This document shows, in pieces, positions 36,301 through 46,160 of a stretch of 64,000 nucleotides of DNA. The DNA lies in the NCBI GenBank assembly GCA_900546665.1, contig URDY01000002.1, positions 124,001 through 188,000 on the forward strand, written 5' to 3'. The stretch comes from an uncultured Paraprevotella sp. GTDB lineage: Bacteria; Bacteroidota; Bacteroidia; Bacteroidales; Bacteroidaceae. The notes under the pieces were generated by a model. The model was not told the origin of the DNA, did not search any database, and saw only the letters and a program-made list of their open reading frames with translations. The first letter of the stretch is position 1; each line of letters starts with the position of its first letter. A program made the position numbers and the translations under genes.

Positions 36301-37775
36301 TTGAAAATAGCTATTTCATGGTGCCCCAGCTGCTCATTGCGTGTTCGCTGGCCGGAAGCGACCTCTATGACAAAATCAATAAATCGTGCTGACAGTTGCG
36401 ACATATCCTCCCCCTCAAGCAACGAACCGGCATTAAAGTCCATCCAATTGTTCTTGTACTCAAAAAGCCGCGTATTTGTGGCTATCTTTATGGTCGGTAC
36501 GAAAGTGCCGAAAGGAGTTCCGCGTCCTGTCGTAAACAGGACAAGATGACAACCTGCAGCACCTAGAGCCGTTGAAGCGACCAGATCATTACCCGGTGCA
36601 CTCAGCAGATTCAGACCGTCAGTTTTCAGCCTCTCGCCATAGGACAACACGTCACTGACCGGTGCACCTCCTGATTTTTGTGTACATCCCAGTGATTTTT
36701 CTTCCAAAGTGGAAATACCACCCGCCTTGTTACCCGGAGAAGGATTCTCGTATACCGGATATCCCTGACCGATAAAATAGGCTTTGAAATCGTTGATCAG
36801 ATGTACGGTCTGCTCAAAGACTTCATGAGATACACACCGGTTCATCAGTATTGATTCCGCTCCGAACATCTCAGGCACTTCCGTCATGACCGTAGTGGCT
36901 CCCCGTGAAATCATATAATCGGAAAGGACACCCAGCAGAGGATTGGCCGTAATACCGGAAAAGCCGTCAGAACCGCCGCATTTCAAACCGATACGTAAGG
37001 CAGACAACGGTACAGGTGTACGCTGGTCTTTCCGCACAATCTCATACATTTCACGCAACATCTTCATTCCGGTCCGTAATTCGTCCTTTTCGTCCTGACA
37101 AACCATGAATCGGATTCTGGACGTATCATAGTGACCTAGCAACTTTCGGAATTCATCCGGTTGGTTGTTCTCACATCCAAGCCCGACGACCAGTACGGCA
37201 CCGGCATTGGGATGCAATACGACATCACGGAGAATCTTCCTGGTATTCTCATGATCATCTCCCAACTGCGAACAGCCGTAATTATGGGTAAAGGCTACTA
37301 CGGCATCTACACCTTCCAGATTGGTTTCAGCCTCCAGTCTGGAAGCCAGTTTTTCGGCAACACCGTTGACACATCCTACTGTCGGCACGATCCATATTTC
37401 ATTACGTATACCGACCTCACCATTGGCTCTGCGGTATCCCATGAAAGTACGTTGTTCGTCCGTTTGATCAGGCATTGAACAGACTACCGGCTCATAAGTA
37501 TAGTCCTGACATCCCGAAAGTGCCGTATGAATATTATGCTCATTGACCCAGCCTCCGGCAGGTATGGCTTCTGTTGCCACACCTATCGGAAAACCATATT
37601 TCACCACACGGTCACCAGCCTTGAACGCCTGAAGTGCCAGTTTATGTCCGGATGGAATATCATCTGCCAGTCTCACTACGTTCCTGTTCACACTGATTGC
37701 CGTCCCCGAAGGCAAATTCTCCAAAGCCACGGCTACATTGTCTTTCGGATTGATCTGTATATAACGTATTTTCAT
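36282..37775 (-). CDS. uxaA: Altronate dehydratase
   Basis: Dehydrates D-altronate to 2-keto-3-deoxy-D-gluconate. 497 residues with the two-part UxaA architecture: an N-terminal SAF-like domain (~1-95) and a C-terminal catalytic domain with GYRRANGEVGIRNEIW, FTHNYGCSQLGDDH and LKCGGSDGFSGITANP. In this operon it is the last of five catabolic steps from L-galactose. The KDG kinase and KDPG aldolase that should follow are not in the window. The gene ends inside the operon terminator. Confidence 0.93.
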   Translation of the reverse strand: MKIRYIQINPKDNVAVALENLPSGTAISVNRNVVRLADDIPSGHKLALQAFKAGDRVVKYGFPIGVATEAIPAGGWVNEHNIHTALSGCQDYTYEPVVCSMPDQTDEQRTFMGYRRANGEVGIRNEIWIVPTVGCVNGVAEKLASRLEAETNLEGVDAVVAFTHNYGCSQLGDDHENTRKILRDVVLHPNAGAVLVVGLGCENNQPDEFRKLLGHYDTSRIRFMVCQDEKDELRTGMKMLREMYEIVRKDQRTPVPLSALRIGLKCGGSDGFSGITANPLLGVLSDYMISRGATTVMTEVPEMFGAESILMNRCVSHEVFEQTVHLINDFKAYFIGQGYPVYENPSPGNKAGGISTLEEKSLGCTQKSGGAPVSDVLSYGERLKTDGLNLLSAPGNDLVASTALGAAGCHLVLFTTGRGTPFGTFVPTIKIATNTRLFEYKNNWMDFNAGSLLEGEDMSQLSARFIDFVIEVASGQRTRNEQLGHHEIAIFKTGVTL

Positions 37776-37802
37776 CTGTGGTCTGTGTTTTCTGGATCTA
37801 TC

Positions 37803-39266
37803 TTATTCTAAGGAATCATCTGAGGCTTTCATCTGCGCGGTTACCACACTCAGCATGCCATCTTGCCGGATAGCCTGCAAATAATAAACCAGACGATCCG
37901 TCAGTTGGGGAATCTCATTGAGATTCTCATGCCATATCCAGTCGGCAGCCAGCACCTGTTCAGCCAGTTTTCTGATGTCTCCCGCAGCCCACAACTCCTG
38001 CATGAAGGAAATGATCTCCGGCAGATCGTTCGGCGAATAAGCCACACCGTCCGCACGCACACCGCCTTTATAGTAAGTCAGGATGGCAGCCAGCCCCATT
38101 ACGATGCCCTCAGGCAATCTGCCCTTTCTCTGAAGATAGACTTTCAAGCCCGGCAGGTCTCTTGTAGCAAACTTAGAGAAGGAATTCAACATGATGGAAG
38201 TCACCTGATGGTCAACAAACGGATTATTGAAACGTTCCAGCACATCTTCGGCAAACTGCATCAGTTCTGGTTTCGGCAGATCCAGAGTCTCCATCAGTTC
38301 GTCAAACATAACCCGACGTACATAAGCTCCCACTACCGGATGCTGACAGGCATCACGCACAATGTCAATCCCCGACAGGAAAGCTACCGGTGCCAGGACG
38401 GTATGGGGACCGTTAAGCAGCGTCACCTTGCGGGCATGATAAGGTGCTTCCGAAGGGACGAACAATACATTCAGTCCGGCTTTTCCTGCCGGAAATTCCT
38501 GTTCCAGTTCTTCCGGTGCTTCTATAACCCACAGATGGAAGGCCTCGCCCTGAACCACCATACGGTCCTGATACTGCAGTTTACGCTGGATCTCGTCAAT
38601 TTCCTTTTTGGGGAAACCCGGTACGATACGGTCCACCAGTGTGGCATAGACTCTGCAAGCCGTTTCAAACCATGTTCTGAACTCGTCCCCCAGATTCCAC
38701 AGGTCGATATACTGCTCTATGGTTTTCTTCAAGACATGACCGTTCTGGAATATCAGTTCGCAAGGCATGATGATCAAACCTTTATGCGGATCACCATTGA
38801 AATACCGGAAACGGTGATACAGCAATTGGGTCAGCTTGCCGGGATAAGAAGAAGCCGGTCTGTCACTCAACCGGCATGAAGCATCAAAAGCAATACCGGC
38901 TTCCGTCGTATTCGAAACGACAAAACGGACATCCGGAAGCTCGGCCAGCTTTTCATAGTCATCGAAATCACGATAAGGATTGATGGCTCTGCTCACGACA
39001 TCAATCAGACGGTATGAATTGACGGTCTGTCCTTTCTCCATACCCTGAAGGTTGACATGATACAACCCGTCCTGACTGTTCAGCATATCCACAAGTCCTT
39101 TTTCTATAGGTTGTACGACCACCACACTGCCGTTAAAGTCAGTACGTTCATTGATCTGTGATATGATCCAGTCTACAAAAGCTCTCAAAAAATTTCCTTC
39201 GCCAAACTGAATAACCCGTTCCGGTCTGATGACCTTGTGTGCGGTACGACTGTTTAATTCCTGCAT
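37803..39266 (-). CDS. uxaB: Tagaturonate reductase
   Basis: Reduces D-tagaturonate to D-altronate with NADH. A mannitol dehydrogenase-family protein of 487 residues: the N-terminal Rossmann region starts RPERVIQFGEGNFLRAFVDW, and the family catalytic motif reads KVTLLNGPHT, with the conserved lysine before LNGxH. Gene order Zn-dehydrogenase, uxaB, uxaA matches the reaction order. UxaB classically serves galacturonate breakdown, but no uxaC isomerase is here, so tagaturonate is expected to come from L-galactonate. Confidence 0.92.
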   Translation of the reverse strand: MQELNSRTAHKVIRPERVIQFGEGNFLRAFVDWIISQINERTDFNGSVVVVQPIEKGLVDMLNSQDGLYHVNLQGMEKGQTVNSYRLIDVVSRAINPYRDFDDYEKLAELPDVRFVVSNTTEAGIAFDASCRLSDRPASSYPGKLTQLLYHRFRYFNGDPHKGLIIMPCELIFQNGHVLKKTIEQYIDLWNLGDEFRTWFETACRVYATLVDRIVPGFPKKEIDEIQRKLQYQDRMVVQGEAFHLWVIEAPEELEQEFPAGKAGLNVLFVPSEAPYHARKVTLLNGPHTVLAPVAFLSGIDIVRDACQHPVVGAYVRRVMFDELMETLDLPKPELMQFAEDVLERFNNPFVDHQVTSIMLNSFSKFATRDLPGLKVYLQRKGRLPEGIVMGLAAILTYYKGGVRADGVAYSPNDLPEIISFMQELWAAGDIRKLAEQVLAADWIWHENLNEIPQLTDRLVYYLQAIRQDGMLSVVTAQMKASDDSLE

Positions 39267-39279
39267 AACCTCATCTGAT

Positions 39280-40296
39280 TTAAAATTCTACTAAAATACG
39301 GAAAACCTTTCCGGGATTCTCCGACCATTCTTCCAGGGCTTCCCCGGCCTGTTCCGGTTTCACGACATTGGAAATCAACTGCTCAACAGGACAGTTCCCC
39401 TGATTAAGATATTTGATCACAGCCCTGAAGTCTTCCGGAAGGGCATTACGTGATCCGCGGATATCCAGCTCTTTCTGCACAAACAATTTTGTCTGGAACG
39501 ATACTTCGCTTTTGGCATAGCCGATACACACCACACGGCCGGTAAATGCCACTTCATCCACAGCCATCTGGTAAGTTACCGGAGAACCAACTGCTTCAAT
39601 CACCACGTCAGCCCCCCTTCCGTCTGTCAGAGCCAATATCCGTTCATGCACATTCTCCGTTTTGGAATTAACGGTCCAGGTTGCTCCGATGTGTCGGGCC
39701 AGATCCAGTTTCTCATCATCCAGATCTACGGCTATGACCGTTGCGCCACGCAATGACGCCCTTACGATAGCTCCTATGCCTATCATGCCGCAGCCGATAA
39801 CCATCACCACATCACTGTCTGTCACCTGACCGCGCGAAACGGCATGAAACCCTACACTCATCGGTTCGATCAAGGCACACTCGCGCACGGGCAGATTCCC
39901 GCCGGAGATCACTTTCTGCCATGGCATGACCAGATATTCCGACATCGCCCCGTTACGCTGCACGCCCAGCGTCTCATTATGCTGGCAGGCATTGAAACGC
40001 CTGTTCCGGCAGGAAGGGCAATGTCCGCAATTGCTATACGGATCTACCGTCACGTTCATACCTGCCACATATTCTCCGGGTACGCCTTCAGCAGTCTCTT
40101 CAATCACCGCACCGATTTCATGTCCGGGTATAACCGGCATACGAACCATAGGATTACGTCCGAGATAAGTATTCAGGTCGGATCCGCAGAATCCTACATA
40201 TTTGATTCTCAACAAGATTTCTCCGGGATTCAACCGGGGTTTCTCTATTTCTTCCACCAGCACCTGTCCTGGTGCTGATATTTTTACTGCTTTCAT
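39280..40296 (-). CDS. Zinc alcohol dehydrogenase, probable L-galactonate 5-dehydrogenase
   Basis: A medium-chain zinc dehydrogenase of 338 residues. Catalytic zinc ligand in VGFCGSDLN, GHEIGAVIE next, structural zinc site CGHCPSCRNRRFNAC, and the NAD-binding loop IGCGMIGIGAIV. E. coli LgoD and the B. vulgatus L-galactonate dehydrogenase are of this family and oxidise L-galactonate to D-tagaturonate, which is exactly the substrate of the next gene, uxaB. The assignment rests on family plus context; sorbitol- or threonine-type dehydrogenases share the fold. Confidence 0.85.
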   Translation of the reverse strand: MKAVKISAPGQVLVEEIEKPRLNPGEILLRIKYVGFCGSDLNTYLGRNPMVRMPVIPGHEIGAVIEETAEGVPGEYVAGMNVTVDPYSNCGHCPSCRNRRFNACQHNETLGVQRNGAMSEYLVMPWQKVISGGNLPVRECALIEPMSVGFHAVSRGQVTDSDVVMVIGCGMIGIGAIVRASLRGATVIAVDLDDEKLDLARHIGATWTVNSKTENVHERILALTDGRGADVVIEAVGSPVTYQMAVDEVAFTGRVVCIGYAKSEVSFQTKLFVQKELDIRGSRNALPEDFRAVIKYLNQGNCPVEQLISNVVKPEQAGEALEEWSENPGKVFRILVEF

Positions 40297-40336
40297 TTTT
40301 CTGAATATTTTTTTAAATTCCTGTTATCTTCTGTTT

Positions 40337-41587
40337 TCAATCCACTACCTTATAGCCTTTCCAACCATAGAAGGCACAGAATATAAAGCATATCAGCGGA
40401 ATGACATACGCCATCGCATACGATTCGGGATGGCTGTTCATGAAATAAGCCGTCAGCTGAGGCAGACAGGCGTTACCAATAATGGCCATAACCAGAAAAG
40501 CCGAACCGCTCTTGGTATCCTCGCCCAGATCAGTCAAAGCCAGTGAAAACTGTGTAGGATACATGATCGACATGAAGAACGACACACCAATCATGGCATA
40601 AAGTCCTACATAACCGCCAAAACACATGATGACCACACACAGCAGAACATTCATTACCGCATAGAGCAACAGCATGTTCTGGGGTTTGAAACGTCCCATC
40701 AGTCCGGTTCCGATCCATCGTCCTAACAGAAAGGCCAGCATATATATGCCGAAATAGGTTGTAGCCTCATTTTCGGGGATACCCACATACAGACAGCAAT
40801 AAACCAGGAACAGACTGTTGATGGCGGTTTGTCCGCCGTTATAGAAGAACTGGCAGATTACACCCCATCTCAGATGCGAACGCTTCAGTACCTTAGGATT
40901 GATCAGCTTTCCCGTTTTGTTCTGCTTATTCTCTTCTTCCGGTATTTTAGGCAAACGACAAATCACAAATACCACTGCGATGACCAGCAACAGCAAAGCC
41001 AGCATCAGATACGGCTGTTTCATGGAGTCCGTTTCAAACTGGATGTACGCTTCCCAACCGCCTGCATAATCAGCCGGAAGTGTCTCTCTCGTATAATGGT
41101 GTCCGCTCAGAATCATCTTGCTCAGGAACATCGCCGAAACAAATGCACCAAGTCCGTTGAACGACTGTGCCAGATTCAGTCGTCTGGAAGCCGTAGACGG
41201 ATCACCGAGAACCGTCACATAAGGATTGGCCGCCGTTTCCAGAAAACACATACCTGTGGCAATGATGAAAAAAATGCCCAGATAAGCCCAATAGGACTTG
41301 ATAATGGCTGCCGGAAAGAAAAGAAATCCGCCGAACGAAGCCAGAAGCAAACCCAATATAATTCCCGACTTGTAACTGAAACGTTTCATATACATGGCTA
41401 TAGGCACCGGGAAAATAAAATAGGCCAGCCAGTAAGCCGTTTCAGTAAACGAAGCTTCAAACGCATTAAGCTCACACGTCTTCATCAGCTGCCGGATCAT
41501 GGTCGGCAAAAGGTTACTGCTGATTGCCCACAGGAAGAAAAGGCTGAATATCAGCACCAAAGGAAATAAACGGTTTTCTTTTTTCAT
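40337..41587 (-). CDS. FucP-type MFS sugar permease, probable L-galactose/L-fucose importer
   Basis: A 416-residue major facilitator with twelve helices of the FucP (fucose:H+ symporter) subfamily, recognised by the opening FFLWAISSNLLPTMIRQLMK, ETAYWLAYFIFPVP and CFLETAANPYVTVLG. L-galactose is 6-hydroxy-L-fucose, so a FucP relative is a reasonable L-galactose carrier at the inner membrane. Its ATG overlaps the lactonase stop by 4 bp (ATGA), so import and catabolism are translationally coupled. Confidence 0.88.
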   Translation of the reverse strand: MKKENRLFPLVLIFSLFFLWAISSNLLPTMIRQLMKTCELNAFEASFTETAYWLAYFIFPVPIAMYMKRFSYKSGIILGLLLASFGGFLFFPAAIIKSYWAYLGIFFIIATGMCFLETAANPYVTVLGDPSTASRRLNLAQSFNGLGAFVSAMFLSKMILSGHHYTRETLPADYAGGWEAYIQFETDSMKQPYLMLALLLLVIAVVFVICRLPKIPEEENKQNKTGKLINPKVLKRSHLRWGVICQFFYNGGQTAINSLFLVYCCLYVGIPENEATTYFGIYMLAFLLGRWIGTGLMGRFKPQNMLLLYAVMNVLLCVVIMCFGGYVGLYAMIGVSFFMSIMYPTQFSLALTDLGEDTKSGSAFLVMAIIGNACLPQLTAYFMNSHPESYAMAYVIPLICFIFCAFYGWKGYKVVD

Positions 41588-42507
41588 TCTGACATATTTT
41601 TAATATACGGCAACTCGGGTAAAGCACCAAACTGATAGAAACGTCTGGCGTTCTCACCCAAAAACAGTCTCTTTTCATCATCGGTCAGTTCGTCTGATTT
41701 CAACACGAAGTCATAAGACATTCTGTAAGTGATGGCCGTAATCGTGCGGGGATAATCCGATCCCCACATCAGTTTCTCGAATCCGACTTCATCCGCAGCT
41801 TCTCTGATGGCCCTGACCGCCCCCTTGAAGGGATAGAACTCATCATTGAAAAGCCAGGTTATACCACCGGACTCAAGGCGTACATGAGGATGCCGGACCA
41901 GACGGACCTGAGCCAGCCATCCCGGACGGGTAACCATCCCGAAATGTCCGATGGCAATCTTCAGGTCAGGACATTCACTGATAATTTCTTCCATCTCGCC
42001 GGTCTGGGTATCTCCGTCAGCCAGATCAATGGACAGTATCATGCCCCGCTCCTCCATCAGATGAAACATCTTCATCATCTCCTCACCGGTCAGCCAGACC
42101 CGTCCTTCTGGAAGGAGCAAGCGCTGTGCCGGAATCTTGATGGCCCTGAATCCTCTTTCGGACAGACTGACAGCCTGATCAAAGAAACCGGGTTTCCGGA
42201 ATTCGCACATGCCGCACACAAAGAAGCGGTCCGGATACTGTTGCCTGACCTGCTCCAGATAATCGTTCTGCATACCGTCAATGAATTCCTGCGTCACAAC
42301 AGCGGCGGCCACCTGGGCATAATCCATATTGGAAAGGAAAACCTCAGCCGAGTTCCGGCCATCCGTCATGAATGGGGGCAACATCTGTCTCACTTCACCC
42401 ATAAACATTGAACGGCCGTTTTCCAGTGTCCGGATCGGCAGACCATCCACCACCGTATCCTGTTTCAGCCATAAATGGGAATGGGCATCAATAATCGTGT
42501 AGTTCAT
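41584..42507 (-). CDS. Amidohydrolase-family sugar lactonase, probable L-galactono-1,5-lactonase
   Basis: A 307-residue TIM-barrel amidohydrolase (COG3618-like). The N-terminal HxH is IIDAHSHLW, a later His is in IGHFGMVTRP, and the catalytic Asp is in MWGSDYPRT. Fuconolactonases and the L-galactonolactonase described from B. vulgatus belong here. It lies directly after the sugar 1-dehydrogenase and before the permease, so it should open the lactone made from L-galactose to L-galactonate. L-fuconolactone is a possible alternative substrate. Confidence 0.86.
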   Translation of the reverse strand: MNYTIIDAHSHLWLKQDTVVDGLPIRTLENGRSMFMGEVRQMLPPFMTDGRNSAEVFLSNMDYAQVAAAVVTQEFIDGMQNDYLEQVRQQYPDRFFVCGMCEFRKPGFFDQAVSLSERGFRAIKIPAQRLLLPEGRVWLTGEEMMKMFHLMEERGMILSIDLADGDTQTGEMEEIISECPDLKIAIGHFGMVTRPGWLAQVRLVRHPHVRLESGGITWLFNDEFYPFKGAVRAIREAADEVGFEKLMWGSDYPRTITAITYRMSYDFVLKSDELTDDEKRLFLGENARRFYQFGALPELPYIKNMSE

Positions 42508-42522
42508 AGCCTAAGACTGTTT

Positions 42523-43455
42523 TTAGGAATTAGCCCAGCTTACCCGCTGCTGGTCGCCGATGATCTCTTTTACCTTACCCACCAACTGCCAGTCAATAGG
42601 CTCCTGAATGTACTGCAGGTTTTTCAGTACGTTTTTCGGATTGGCCGAACTGAACAGTGTCGTAGATATGCGCGGATTGCTTACGGCATACTGCATGGCC
42701 AGCTTCTCTATCGGATAACCCTGTGAAGCACAATATTCGGCAGCTTTTCTGCAGGCTTCCACCAAAGGAGCCGGAGCCGGATGCCATGCAGGCACACCGC
42801 GCTGCGTCAGCAGTCCCATTGACAGGGGCGAAGCATTGATCACGCCGATTCCTTTCGACTCGAAGTAATCCAGATAATCAGCCAGTTTGTCGTCATTAAG
42901 GGTATAATGACAGAAGTTCAGCACGGTTTCTACCGTTCCCTCCGGCACCCGGTCGATCACCCACTGCAGATTCTCAAGCTGCAGATCCGTAATTCCGACG
43001 TGACCGACAACCCCTTTTTCACGCAGCTCCACCAAAGCCGGAAGCGTTTCATTCACCACCTGGTTCAGGTCAGCAAACTCTATGTCATGCACATTGATCA
43101 GATCAATATGGTCTATATTCAGGCGCTCCATACTTTCATAAACACTCTCCGTGGCTCTTTTGCCGGAGTAGTCCCACGTATTGATACCGTCATGACCGTA
43201 GCGTCCCACTTTGGTGGAAAGCAGATAAGCCTCACGCGGCAAATCCTTCAAGGCCTTGCCCAATACGGTTTCAGCCTTGTAATGGCCGTAATAGGGAGAC
43301 ACGTCGATAAAGTTAAGTCCGTTCTCCACAGCGGTAAAGACCGCTTCTATGGCATCAGCCTCACTGATGTCTCTGAAAACGCCTCCCAAAGATGAAGCAC
43401 CAAAACTCAGTCTGGGCACTTTCATGCCCGTTTTTCCACATTCCGTATATTCCAT
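42523..43455 (-). CDS. Aldo/keto reductase, probable L-galactose 1-dehydrogenase
   Basis: A 310-residue (alpha/beta)8 aldo/keto reductase. The catalytic tetrad can be placed: Asp in NFIDVSPYYG, Tyr in the same YYG, Lys in LLSTKVGRYG, and His in INVHDIEF. The sequence resembles plant L-galactose dehydrogenase and D-threo-aldose/L-fucose dehydrogenases, which oxidise the anomeric carbon. Placed before a lactonase, it should turn L-galactose into L-galactono-1,5-lactone. L-fucose may also be accepted, but L-fuconate would not fit UxaB/UxaA further down. Confidence 0.87.
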   Translation of the reverse strand: MEYTECGKTGMKVPRLSFGASSLGGVFRDISEADAIEAVFTAVENGLNFIDVSPYYGHYKAETVLGKALKDLPREAYLLSTKVGRYGHDGINTWDYSGKRATESVYESMERLNIDHIDLINVHDIEFADLNQVVNETLPALVELREKGVVGHVGITDLQLENLQWVIDRVPEGTVETVLNFCHYTLNDDKLADYLDYFESKGIGVINASPLSMGLLTQRGVPAWHPAPAPLVEACRKAAEYCASQGYPIEKLAMQYAVSNPRISTTLFSSANPKNVLKNLQYIQEPIDWQLVGKVKEIIGDQQRVSWANS

Positions 43456-43479
43456 GATATTAGTCTGTTAAATATAAAT

Positions 43480-46131
43480 TTAGAATTTGATTTTAAGGGC
43501 TTTTCCCTCATAAGTCACTTCCTTTACCGTCAAGGAAGCCTGATCACCGGCACCATTGTTCCTGTTCACCACCACGACATTCAGTTTTTTCGTTTCATCC
43601 ATACCGGGGAATCCGCCCTGACGCCGGCCGATTTCCAGTACGCCCCGCCGTTCATTCCATTTCAGCGGTATCACACTGTAATGACCGTTCTCATAGCCGT
43701 AATTGTCGCCTTCATCCTCATACCACATCAGTTCCGCATCTGCTCCCTTGTAGATTCTGATTTCAACCGGCTTTCCGGTACGTTCTGCCGAATACTGTTT
43801 TCCGAAATCCATCGGTACGACAGAACCTCCACGGACAAACAGAGGAATCTTGGCCCAGTCTACATCCACATCCACATACTGTCCTCCCTTGTACGACTCA
43901 CCGGTCCAGAAGTCAATCCAGCCGGATTCGTTTTCAGGCAGATAAACACGCCATGTGCCTACACCAGGCTCCATGACCGGAGCAACCAGGAAGGCGCGGC
44001 CGAACATATATTCGTTGTCCAACGACAAGGCACGCTGATCTTCCGGAAAATCCATCACCAGCGGCCGCATCAGTGTGGAACCGTCAAACGTCACTTCCGC
44101 AGCATTCGAATAGACATAAGGCAACAGGCTGTAACGCAAGGCAATATATTTTTTGGTTATATTTTCCACTTCACTGCCGTACCGCCAGGGTTCAGTCTGA
44201 CTCATATAGCCATGCACCCTCATAAGAGGAAAGAACGTGGAAGCCTGAAGCCAACGCAGGAAACATTCATGATATGCCTTGTTGGTATACTGGTCGCCGG
44301 GCCGGAAGAAACCGCCGGCGTCGTAAGTCCACCAGGGTAATCCGGCTGCCATCATACCCAGTCCGGCCGTGATCTGGCGCCGGAGCGTTTCCCAGTCATT
44401 GCCCACATCACCCGACCAGGTGGCCGTAGCATAACGCTGCATGCCAGAGAAAGCGCATCTTGTAAAGATCATCGCCCGCTTTTCCGGTTCTTCCTGACGA
44501 AGTCCTTCATAAACGGTGCGGTTCACGAAGATAGGATACACATTGCGGTACACTTCCCCGTTGACAGTTCCTCCGGCAATTCTTCTGCCGGCCAGATCGT
44601 CGTTCTCGGGTTCCGTAGCATCCAGCCACCAGGCATCGATCCGGTAGGGTTTGAGCAGCTTCTCCCTGAAGTTCTCCCAATAGAAGGCAGCTGCATCCGG
44701 ATTAAAGAAATCAATCCATTCCGTACCCGGAATATAATAGCCACGTGCATTCATCTGCTTTCCCAGATCGGCATTGCGGTCCACCTTCGACCACACGGAC
44801 AACATGAGTTTCATATCCATCCGGTGCAGACTGTCCACCATTTCAGCCGGATCAGGATAACGGTCCTCGTCAAACTTCATGGCGTTCCAGCCATACTTGC
44901 CCCAGTACTGCCAGTCCTGCACGATCATGTCGACCGGAATTTCGCGTTCACGGAAAGTCCGTGCATTCTCCAGCAGTTCCGGCTGCGTATTGTACCGCTC
45001 GCGGCAATGGATATATCCCAAGGCCCACAACGGCATCATCGGCGTACCTCCTGTCAGTTCACGATAACTTCCGATCACCTCATCCGCGTTACCCGCAAAT
45101 ACGGTATAGTCGAGTGTCTCTGCCACCGGAGAACGGAACACCGTTTCATTCCTGACCTTACGCCAGGAAACCACCGGTTTGTCATTCCGGTCTCCCTCCA
45201 CTTCTATTCTGTGTTTTCCCTTTTTCAGGTTGACGATCAGCGACGTTGTAGGCGGCAGCCACAAATTATTGACGTCCACCAGATTCTGCCCGTCTATAGT
45301 CAGATGATACTTGCGGGCCATTTTCTGTCCCACATCCAGCATCAGGGCATACTGCCCGTCTTCATCAATTTGGATTTCGGCCGCAAAGGCATGGATATTC
45401 CTGACCTCACGCTTGTTGCCGGTTGTGGAAGTCACATCTACCGTCACCGACTGTCCTTCACCGCCGTCAGCCTGCAGACGGACCTGCATGGCCGAAGGAT
45501 TGAAATCCGTAAGACCGTAGTTTTGCCACAACAGCCCGTAACCTTTGTTTGAAAGCACAAATGGTATGGCTATCTGCGTATTGACCTGAGTCAACCGGCG
45601 TGTCAGTCCGCGGATATTCAGATAGCCGTCCTGAAACTGTCCCGTTCCGTAAAGATATTCATCGGCCGGTGAAAAGAAACGCTGCTCTATCAGATAAGTG
45701 GAATCTCCCCGGACGACAGACGGCAACATCACTCGTCCTCCGGCCATTTCTTTCAATATGATCCGGCCGGTCTTATCCTTAAAAGTCAGCGTTTCATCGG
45801 TTTTTCCATATATTACGGATATGGCCGGCAAAGACAGGACCATGCACGAATCCTTGTCTTTGACTTTATAATCAGTTTTTTCGGGAACATTACAAAAGAC
45901 CAGTTCTTCCTGAGCTTTTGAATTATTCTGCATCAGACGGACTCTGATGGCGTTGTCATTCATGGGTGTCAACCTGAGCATACCCTGTCTGGTCTGTATG
46001 TCGATATGCTCTGCCTGTTCTCTTCCGGCCTGACCGTCCATGGGGAAAGCCAGTGCGACAAGAAGAATCAGTCCTCCTCTCAGCATATTGCCGGTTATTT
46101 TATTCTGATGATGATTAGCTTTGATATTCAT
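43480..46131 (-). CDS. GH31 glycoside hydrolase with PA14-like insert, probable alpha-xylosidase
   Basis: A secreted enzyme of 883 residues from the start at 46131 (MNIKANHHQ), with a signal peptide around MLRGGLILLVALAFPMDGQA. The frame is open to 46260 but that would overlap the mutarotase gene. After the N-terminal beta-sandwich (~190-280) there is a PA14-like beta insert (YHLTIDGQNLVDVNNLW, KKGKHRIEVEGD). The GH31 barrel follows: VQDWQYWGKYGWNAM, nucleophile region WWLDATEPEN, acid/base region TATWSGDVGNDWETL. A PA14 insert inside GH31 is known from alpha-xylosidases acting on xyloglucan. Exact linkage is not readable from sequence. Confidence 0.9.
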   Translation of the reverse strand: MNIKANHHQNKITGNMLRGGLILLVALAFPMDGQAGREQAEHIDIQTRQGMLRLTPMNDNAIRVRLMQNNSKAQEELVFCNVPEKTDYKVKDKDSCMVLSLPAISVIYGKTDETLTFKDKTGRIILKEMAGGRVMLPSVVRGDSTYLIEQRFFSPADEYLYGTGQFQDGYLNIRGLTRRLTQVNTQIAIPFVLSNKGYGLLWQNYGLTDFNPSAMQVRLQADGGEGQSVTVDVTSTTGNKREVRNIHAFAAEIQIDEDGQYALMLDVGQKMARKYHLTIDGQNLVDVNNLWLPPTTSLIVNLKKGKHRIEVEGDRNDKPVVSWRKVRNETVFRSPVAETLDYTVFAGNADEVIGSYRELTGGTPMMPLWALGYIHCRERYNTQPELLENARTFREREIPVDMIVQDWQYWGKYGWNAMKFDEDRYPDPAEMVDSLHRMDMKLMLSVWSKVDRNADLGKQMNARGYYIPGTEWIDFFNPDAAAFYWENFREKLLKPYRIDAWWLDATEPENDDLAGRRIAGGTVNGEVYRNVYPIFVNRTVYEGLRQEEPEKRAMIFTRCAFSGMQRYATATWSGDVGNDWETLRRQITAGLGMMAAGLPWWTYDAGGFFRPGDQYTNKAYHECFLRWLQASTFFPLMRVHGYMSQTEPWRYGSEVENITKKYIALRYSLLPYVYSNAAEVTFDGSTLMRPLVMDFPEDQRALSLDNEYMFGRAFLVAPVMEPGVGTWRVYLPENESGWIDFWTGESYKGGQYVDVDVDWAKIPLFVRGGSVVPMDFGKQYSAERTGKPVEIRIYKGADAELMWYEDEGDNYGYENGHYSVIPLKWNERRGVLEIGRRQGGFPGMDETKKLNVVVVNRNNGAGDQASLTVKEVTYEGKALKIKF

Positions 46132-46160
46132 AGTATTATTTGTAAAGTTCCCGAATTTTT

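Noticed and set aside
37863..38879. 338-aa plus-strand ORF
   Set aside because: Antisense to uxaB, whose catalytic motifs are intact; the frame is a by-product of its codon use.
44824..45552. 242-aa plus-strand ORF
   Set aside because: Antisense to GH31; His/Arg-rich shadow without domain features.
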